A stretch of 64,000 nucleotides of DNA from Gilliamella sp. ESL0441 (GTDB taxonomy: Bacteria; Pseudomonadota; Gammaproteobacteria; Enterobacterales; Orbaceae): NCBI RefSeq assembly GCF_019469185.1, contig NZ_CP048264.1, forward strand, positions 2,356,001 to 2,420,000, given 5' to 3'. A program made the translations under genes and the position numbers. Below are positions 58,672 to 64,000 of this stretch, piece by piece. The notes below the pieces were generated by a model. The model was not told where the DNA came from. It worked only from the letters and a program-made list of their open reading frames with translations, and ran no database searches. Within the stretch, counting starts at the first letter, position 1. Every line of letters begins with the position of its first letter.

Positions 58672-59737
58672 GATGAAACCTTTTTGATTGACGATGAACC
58701 GCGTCAATTAAATATTGTACATGTTCTAGCGGAATATCTTGATGAATACCATGCCCTAAATTAAAAACATGCCCATTATGATAGCCAAATTCCGATAACA
58801 CAGCATCTACATTCGCTTCAATGATTAGCTTATCAGCATATAAGACTGAAGGATCAAGATTACCTTGTACCGCTATTTGTCCTTTTTGTGGCACGTTACT
58901 TAGATCAACCGTCCAATCAACACCTATCGCATCACATCCCGAGTTTATAATACTTTCTAACCATAATCCGCCACCTTTAGTAAATAAGGTTACAGGTACA
59001 TAAGAAGTGATATCTTGACTCTTTTTACCTTGTTTTAATTGCGATAGAATTAATTTCATATAATCTAATGAAAACATTTGATAGCTTTGATGACTCAGTA
59101 CCCCACCCCAAGTATCAAATATCATTATCGACTGCGCTCCGGCTTCAATTTGGGCATTTAAATATATAGCTACACTGTTAGCCAGTTTTTCAAGTAATAG
59201 GTGCAGTGCTTTAGGATCACTATATAGCATTTTTTTTATTTTAGTAAAAGCTTTACTGCTACCACCTTCAATCATATAAGTAGCAAGTGTCCACGGACTA
59301 CCCGAAAATCCAATTAATGGTACTTTTCCGGCAAGTTCTTTTTTGGTTTGCCGAATGGCATCCATCACATATCTTAATGATTGCTCTGGATCAGGAATGG
59401 GAAGTCGCTGAATATCAGATAGACACTGAATTGATTGCTTAAATTTAGGACCTTCTCCCGTCTCAAAATACAAACCAAGACCCATTGCATCAGGAATAGT
59501 TAATATATCAGAAAAAATAATGGCGGCATCAAGATCAAATCTTTTCAGTGGCTGTAAAGTCACTTCACAAGCTAAATCGGGAGTTTGACACATCGTCATA
59601 AAATCCCCTGCTTTAGCTCTTAAATCACGATATTCAGGTAAATAACGCCCAGCTTGGCGCATCATCCATACAGGCGTGTAATCAACAGGTAAACACTGTA
59701 AAGCTCGTAAATAACGATCATTTTTTAGTTGATACAT
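58664..59737 (-). CDS. hemE: Uroporphyrinogen decarboxylase
   Basis: 357 aa. Motifs [44 protein letters not shown], and [16 protein letters not shown]. Decarboxylates uroporphyrinogen III to coproporphyrinogen III in heme synthesis. First gene of hemE-yjaG; the start has no strong Shine-Dalgarno. Confidence 0.97.
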   Translation of the reverse strand: MYQLKNDRYLRALQCLPVDYTPVWMMRQAGRYLPEYRDLRAKAGDFMTMCQTPDLACEVTLQPLKRFDLDAAIIFSDILTIPDAMGLGLYFETGEGPKFKQSIQCLSDIQRLPIPDPEQSLRYVMDAIRQTKKELAGKVPLIGFSGSPWTLATYMIEGGSSKAFTKIKKMLYSDPKALHLLLEKLANSVAIYLNAQIEAGAQSIMIFDTWGGVLSHQSYQMFSLDYMKLILSQLKQGKKSQDITSYVPVTLFTKGGGLWLESIINSGCDAIGVDWTVDLSNVPQKGQIAVQGNLDPSVLYADKLIIEANVDAVLSEFGYHNGHVFNLGHGIHQDIPLEHVQYLIDAVHRQSKRFHHD

Positions 59738-59826
59738 AGCATCGACTCTTTTAGTTGTTATGACAATTGATCCAAACGTTTAAAGTTAACATGTTATTTT
59801 AGCATCTTATATGCTTATATAATCGA

Positions 59827-60726
59827 TTATTTATGAGGTTGAGAGAGCACATTTTGTGCATAACGAATCAATGTTTCAGAAATATTTTGCATCACACTAC
59901 TTTCTGGGGCAAATCGATGCCAATAAAGCATTCGTCTTTGATAAAGACCTTCAGTCAAATTGACAAGCTCACCTGTTTTTAACTCTTGTTCAACTTGAAG
60001 TTTTGGTAACATACAACAAGCCGAACCTTGTTTAGCCAACTGAACAAATGCTTCAGAGGAACTGGTTATATGACAGACGACACTTCCTGGCGTAAGATTG
60101 AAATTCTCTTGTAAAAAAGCTTGATGCATATCATCTAAATGGTCAAACGCTACCGCAGGCGCCTTCAACAAAGAAGAACGAGTAACGCCATTAGGAAAAT
60201 ATTTTTTTGCAAAATCAGGCGACGCAACAAAAATATAGTCTAAGGCACCTAACATATCTGACAAACAACCCGGTAATGGATTGGCTTGAATACTGATTGC
60301 CGCCACAACCGTACCAAGTCGCAATAATTCTAATGTATGTTCTTCATCTTTAACTTGTATATCAAAACGTAAAATATTTTTATCTAACACAGGTTTTAGC
60401 GCTGGTAAAAGCCAGGTAGCAAGCGAATCCGCGTTGATTGCAATCGATAACGACAATGGTGTCGGATTTTGATCGTTATCACCTAACCATTGCTGTTCAA
60501 GTAATTCTACTTGATGCAATAATCCTAAAAGATGTTCGCCTTGCTTGGTCGCTTTTGGAGGAATGGTTCTGACTAAAAGCTGTTGACCAAAAAAACTTTC
60601 AAGTTGCTTGATGCGTTGCGAAACCGCCGGTTGTGTAATACACAATTTATCGGCTGCTCTTTCAAAACCTCGCTCTTTTATTACTGCATCTAATGCTTGT
60701 AATGCTCTATAATCTGGACGCTTCAT
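59827..60726 (-). CDS. argP: LysR-family regulator ArgP (IciA)
   Basis: 299 aa. N-terminal winged HTH ([20 protein letters not shown] and [18 protein letters not shown]), effector-binding domain about 90-295. In E. coli it controls argO and lysine/arginine-related genes and was described as a replication inhibitor. Divergent from rpiA, the same neighbour as in E. coli. Confidence 0.94.
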   Translation of the reverse strand: MKRPDYRALQALDAVIKERGFERAADKLCITQPAVSQRIKQLESFFGQQLLVRTIPPKATKQGEHLLGLLHQVELLEQQWLGDNDQNPTPLSLSIAINADSLATWLLPALKPVLDKNILRFDIQVKDEEHTLELLRLGTVVAAISIQANPLPGCLSDMLGALDYIFVASPDFAKKYFPNGVTRSSLLKAPAVAFDHLDDMHQAFLQENFNLTPGSVVCHITSSSEAFVQLAKQGSACCMLPKLQVEQELKTGELVNLTEGLYQRRMLYWHRFAPESSVMQNISETLIRYAQNVLSQPHK

Positions 60727-60770
60727 AATCTCTTTACGAATAATTGAATCTTTGCTTGAATTCTCAAACC

Positions 60771-60806
60771 TTTTAGATCAGGCTAATTTATTAAATAGAT
60801 CTAAAA
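60771..60806. promoter_or_regulatory. Inverted repeat in argP-rpiA control region
   Basis: TTTTAGATC (60771-60779) and GATCTAAAA (60798-60806) form a perfect 9-bp inverted repeat separated by 18 bases, about 45 bp upstream of argP. The spacing puts half-site centres roughly 27 bp apart. It could be a regulator site or just structure; low certainty. Confidence 0.4.
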
Positions 60807-60934
60807 CTTAATATATTTTATCAAAATACTAATGATTTTTGCCTTCCAAACGGTTACTATGCCATATCTTCAGTAATTTTGCTTTCAAAATTTTATTTTT
60901 TTGAATAAAAATTATCTAAAACTACGGTGATATC

Positions 60935-61609
60935 ATGACGCAAGATGAATTAAAAAAAGCGGTCGGCTGGTCTGCTTTAAAGTTTGTAAAACCCAACTCT
61001 TTAGTCGGAGTTGGAACCGGGTCAACAGCCGCACATTTTATTGATGCTTTAGCAACGATTAAAGGTCAAATTAAAGGAACAGTTTCAAGTTCTGAAGCTT
61101 CTACCCAAAAACTACTCAGCTATGGTATTCCCGTACTTGATTGTAATGAAGTCGATAGTTTGGATGTTTATGTTGATGGCGCAGATGAAATTAATTATCA
61201 GATGCAGATGATAAAAGGTGGTGGAGCTGCACTCACGCGCGAAAAAATTGTTTCAGCATTAGCTAAACAGTTTGTTTGTATTGTTGATGAATCTAAAGTA
61301 GTCAATGTATTAGGTAAATTTCCTTTACCTATTGAAGTCATCCCAATGGCTAGATCTTACGTTGCTCGAGAGTTATTTAAATTGGGTGGAAAACCTATTT
61401 ATCGTCAAGGTGTTGTGACTGATAATGGCAATGTAATTTTAGACATTCATGATTTAGTCATCACAAACCCAATTGAATTAGAAAATTATATTAATAACAT
61501 TCCGGGTGTCGTCACAGTTGGTTTGTTTGCTAACCGAGGTGCAAACATTGCATTAGTCGGTTCAAGTTCAGGTGTTAAAGAGTTAACATTAAACCGTTGT
61601 TCAAATTAA
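60935..61609 (+). CDS. rpiA: Ribose-5-phosphate isomerase A
   Basis: 224 aa. Motifs [40 protein letters not shown], and [15 protein letters not shown]. Interconverts ribose 5-phosphate and ribulose 5-phosphate. Followed by serA after a short gap (about 60 bp to the preferred serA start), as in E. coli. Confidence 0.97.
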   Translation: MTQDELKKAVGWSALKFVKPNSLVGVGTGSTAAHFIDALATIKGQIKGTVSSSEASTQKLLSYGIPVLDCNEVDSLDVYVDGADEINYQMQMIKGGGAALTREKIVSALAKQFVCIVDESKVVNVLGKFPLPIEVIPMARSYVARELFKLGGKPIYRQGVVTDNGNVILDIHDLVITNPIELENYINNIPGVVTVGLFANRGANIALVGSSSGVKELTLNRCSN

Positions 61610-61668
61610 ATTGAGTGTTATCATTAAAGTTTTATGCATTGATGTGGTATATGGAAAGAGAGGAAAAG

Positions 61669-62910
61669 ATGGTCGTTCAGGCTTTAACCAAAGATGAAAA
61701 TAAGTTTTTATTACTTGAAGGTGTTCACCCTAGTGCAGTTGAGGTACTCAAATCCGCTGGTTTTACAAATATAGAATATCTTAAAAGCGCCTTATCGCCT
61801 ACCGAACTTAAAACAGCCTTAAAAGATGTCCGCTTCATTGGAATTCGCTCAAGAACTCATTTAACCGAAGATATTATTAACTCAGCACCTAAATTAGCTG
61901 GTATTGGTTGTTTCTGTATTGGAACCAATCAAGTTGATCTAGATGCTGCAACTGTTAAAGGTATTCCTGTTTTTAATGCTCCATTTTCCAATACCCGATC
62001 TGTTGCTGAGCTTGTTTTAGCCGAAGCCATATTATTGCTTAGACGGGTACCTGAAGCTAATGCTCAAGCTCACCAAGGTAAATGGAATAAAATAGCCACC
62101 GGATCCCATGAAGCTAGAGGTAAAAACTTGGGTATTATTGGCTATGGTCACATTGGTAGCCAATTAAGTATATTAGCAGAATCATTGGGAATGAATGTCT
62201 ATTTTTATGACATTGAGACTAAATTACCTTTAGGTAATGCAAAACAGATAGCAACCATGAATGAATTACTCGCAATGAGTGATATTGTCAGTATGCATGT
62301 CCCTGAAAACCCGACGACAATCAGAATGATCAGCAAAAATGAGATCAATCAAATGAAATCAGGTGCGATATTAATTAATGCATCACGCGGTAAAGTTATC
62401 GATCTTGATGCATTAACTGATGCTTTAAAAGCCAATAAAATTAGTGGTGCCGCCATTGATGTATTTCCGACCGAACCAGCAAGTAATAATGATCCATTTG
62501 AATCGCCATTATGTGAATTCGATAATGTCATTATCACTCCACATATAGGTGGTTCTACCAGCGAAGCTCAAGAAAACATTGGTATCGAGGTGGCAACTAA
62601 ATTGGCTAAATATTCCGACACAGGTGCGACCTTGTCAGCTGTCAATTTTCCTGAAGCCTCTTTACCTATTCCGGCTAAAGGTTCGAGTCGATTTATCAAT
62701 ATTCACCATAATCAACCAGGTGTATTAACCGCAATCAATACTCTGTTTGCCGAACAAGGTCTAAATATTTCGTCTCAATACCTACAAACGGATCCTAAAA
62801 TTGGCTATGTAGTCATTGATATCGATAGAGTTGAACAAAGTAAAGCTGAAGAGTTATTAATTAAACTTAAAAATGTCGCAGGGACTATTAGAGCTAGATT
62901 GTTATTTTAA
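61669..62910 (+). CDS. serA: D-3-phosphoglycerate dehydrogenase
   Basis: 413 aa from MVVQALTKDENKF (AGAGGA about 5 bases upstream; an ATG at 61615 adds 18 residues unlike relatives and is rejected). NAD-binding GIIGYGHIGSQL, catalytic RSRTHLTEDI region and PHIGGSTSEAQENIG, C-terminal ACT domain (about 340-413) for serine feedback. First step of serine synthesis, opposing the SdaA serine dehydratase encoded at 39808. Confidence 0.97.
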   Translation: MVVQALTKDENKFLLLEGVHPSAVEVLKSAGFTNIEYLKSALSPTELKTALKDVRFIGIRSRTHLTEDIINSAPKLAGIGCFCIGTNQVDLDAATVKGIPVFNAPFSNTRSVAELVLAEAILLLRRVPEANAQAHQGKWNKIATGSHEARGKNLGIIGYGHIGSQLSILAESLGMNVYFYDIETKLPLGNAKQIATMNELLAMSDIVSMHVPENPTTIRMISKNEINQMKSGAILINASRGKVIDLDALTDALKANKISGAAIDVFPTEPASNNDPFESPLCEFDNVIITPHIGGSTSEAQENIGIEVATKLAKYSDTGATLSAVNFPEASLPIPAKGSSRFINIHHNQPGVLTAINTLFAEQGLNISSQYLQTDPKIGYVVIDIDRVEQSKAEELLIKLKNVAGTIRARLLF

Positions 62911-63057
62911 TTATTAAATAAAATTATCAATGATAAGCTAATTGGTAATTAGATTTGGTTTCTAATGTATCTAAATATGGCAATGTGCATTAAGATTACA
63001 AAAGAAGCCAAATATTTATTGAATTAAGTTTCAAATGCTATCAAATTTTATATTAGT

Positions 63058-63837
63058 TTAATTATCGACTACTTTCACTTTAATTACATTGATACCCCGT
63101 TGTATCAAAGCATCATAATATTTATCGTCTAAATTATCATCGGTAATGATAGTATCGACTGCATTTAAATCGCAAACCACATTTGGGCTTCGTCGTCCAA
63201 ATTTTGAAGAATCCGCTAATAAAACCAGTTTCGCAGCTGCTTTACTCATTGCCACACTACCATGATAACTTTCATTAAAGGTGGTTACACCACCAACCAG
63301 ATCAACACCATCAGCCCCCATAAACAGTTTATCAAATGAATAGGATTCAAATGCTGCAATTGCTGAAGCATTATTACTATGAAACGAGGCAGATTTACGG
63401 CGAAATGTGCCACCCGTTAATATAATATTTTGATCATTATCGTTAGCAACGAGTTCATTCACCATATATAAACTGTTGGTCATGATAGTTAAATTATTAA
63501 ATTGAGCTAACATAGGAATCATTTGTGCAACGGTACTACCTGCATCAAAAATAACAGAATCACCATCATGAATTAGTTTTGCGGCCTCTTGGGCTATTGC
63601 TTTTTTTTGTGCCGTATTAATATAAGTTTTGTGATCGATTGCTCGGTCACCAATTTCTCGATTTAACATTGCACCACCATAAGTCCGTAGCACAAGTCCA
63701 CTCTCATAGAGCTGAGAAAGATCTTTTCGAATAGTGGTACCGGTTGTTTGAAAATGGGTAGCTAACTCATCAACACTCACTTGCCCATTTTTTTGCAGAT
63801 ATTCTAAGATCGCTGTTTGTCGTTGCCTTACTTTCAT
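63058..63837 (-). CDS. DeoR-family transcriptional regulator, SrlR (GutR)-like
   Basis: 259 aa. N-terminal DeoR HTH ([36 protein letters not shown]), C-terminal sugar-phosphate sensor ([40 protein letters not shown]). Very close in wording to E. coli SrlR, the glucitol operon repressor. Preceded on the same strand by a gene that enters from the right edge, so it may be the last gene of a polyol operon. The exact ligand is unknown. Confidence 0.85.
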   Translation of the reverse strand: MKVRQRQTAILEYLQKNGQVSVDELATHFQTTGTTIRKDLSQLYESGLVLRTYGGAMLNREIGDRAIDHKTYINTAQKKAIAQEAAKLIHDGDSVIFDAGSTVAQMIPMLAQFNNLTIMTNSLYMVNELVANDNDQNIILTGGTFRRKSASFHSNNASAIAAFESYSFDKLFMGADGVDLVGGVTTFNESYHGSVAMSKAAAKLVLLADSSKFGRRSPNVVCDLNAVDTIITDDNLDDKYYDALIQRGINVIKVKVVDN

Positions 63838-63939
63838 GATTGAAGTCCACTATTACTGTTCATTAATAGAATTAATTTATTGTATAAAATATTATACTTC
63901 ATCATGAAAGAAAATACTTTTCAAAATAAAAGATAGTGA

Positions 63940-64000
63940 TTATTTATTTGCTTTTAATGCAAGAATCAAGGCGCTTTGTGAAGCAATATCATTCGGGAAA
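63940..64000 (-). CDS. 3' end of an unidentified gene (partial)
   Basis: The last 19 codons of a minus-strand frame, ending ASQSALILALKANK, with stop at 63940-63942; the rest lies beyond the right edge. It is 102 bp upstream of the SrlR-like gene. Too short to identify; reported because the frame and stop are clean, and its position suggests it belongs with the regulator. Confidence 0.45.
   Translation of the reverse strand, partial: FPNDIASQSALILALKANK

Overview
The window is AT-rich chromosomal DNA of a gammaproteobacterium. Housekeeping blocks keep Enterobacterales-like order (xerD-dsbC-recJ, envC-yibQ, hemE-yjaG-hupA, argP/rpiA/serA, glyQ-glyS), but intergenic DNA is very AT-rich. PTS systems, PAAR/type VI-type weapons and giant SdrD-like adhesins are also present. 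This fits Orbaceae (the Gilliamella-type insect-gut symbionts). That assignment is inference from gene content and sequence flavour, not a database match.

Layout. 1-16.5 kb (minus strand) is a tandemly duplicated surface locus. An outer-membrane beta-barrel gene (1183 aa) is followed, with a stop/start overlap, by a giant secreted protein of about 2740 aa built from roughly 19 SdrD/CnaB-like units and one DUF11-like domain. A second, almost identical barrel gene follows, and then the start of a second giant gene that runs off the left edge. The duplicated unit is about 12.2 kb and carries its own upstream region with a conserved palindrome. 16.7-20.7 kb holds queA and tgt (queuosine) interleaved with two divergent M48 lipoprotein proteases. 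20.7-21.2 kb is a tRNA-Pro(UGG) gene with a strong promoter, followed by exact 164-bp tandem repeats that each copy the tRNA 3' end and a terminator. 21.4-25.4 kb (minus) is the most striking region: a PAAR-domain effector gene followed by seven tandem paralogous genes for small three-helix membrane proteins, read here as a type VI effector with a seven-copy immunity array.

25.8-33 kb is metabolic: an ascorbate-type PTS (IIA, IIB, IIC) behind a perfect LacI-type palindrome and a CRP-like site, a GNAT acetyltransferase gene broken by one in-frame TGA, an APC-family amino acid transporter, alcohol dehydrogenase adhP, and a stand-alone class I tagatose-bisphosphate aldolase gene. 33-64 kb is mostly conserved housekeeping: glutaredoxin 2, XerD/DsbC/RecJ, Mpl, serine dehydratase, ProS, a phosphatase-like lipoprotein, BepA, RluC, DsbB, RluA, RdgB, RapZ, YibQ, EnvC, GlyQS, a YciC-like protein, YbaK, HU, YjaG, HemE, ArgP, RpiA, SerA and a SrlR-like DeoR regulator. 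The 3' end of one more minus-strand gene lies at the right edge.

How the parts fit together. Two accessory modules concern the cell surface and competition: the barrel/adhesin tandem locus and the effector/immunity array. Both have grown by tandem duplication, and the immunity array also shows mosaic copies that suggest recombination. The periplasmic quality-control set (DsbB, DsbC, BepA, two LoiP-like proteases) would serve the large exported proteins. All functional calls are from reading the protein sequences; no database searches were run.
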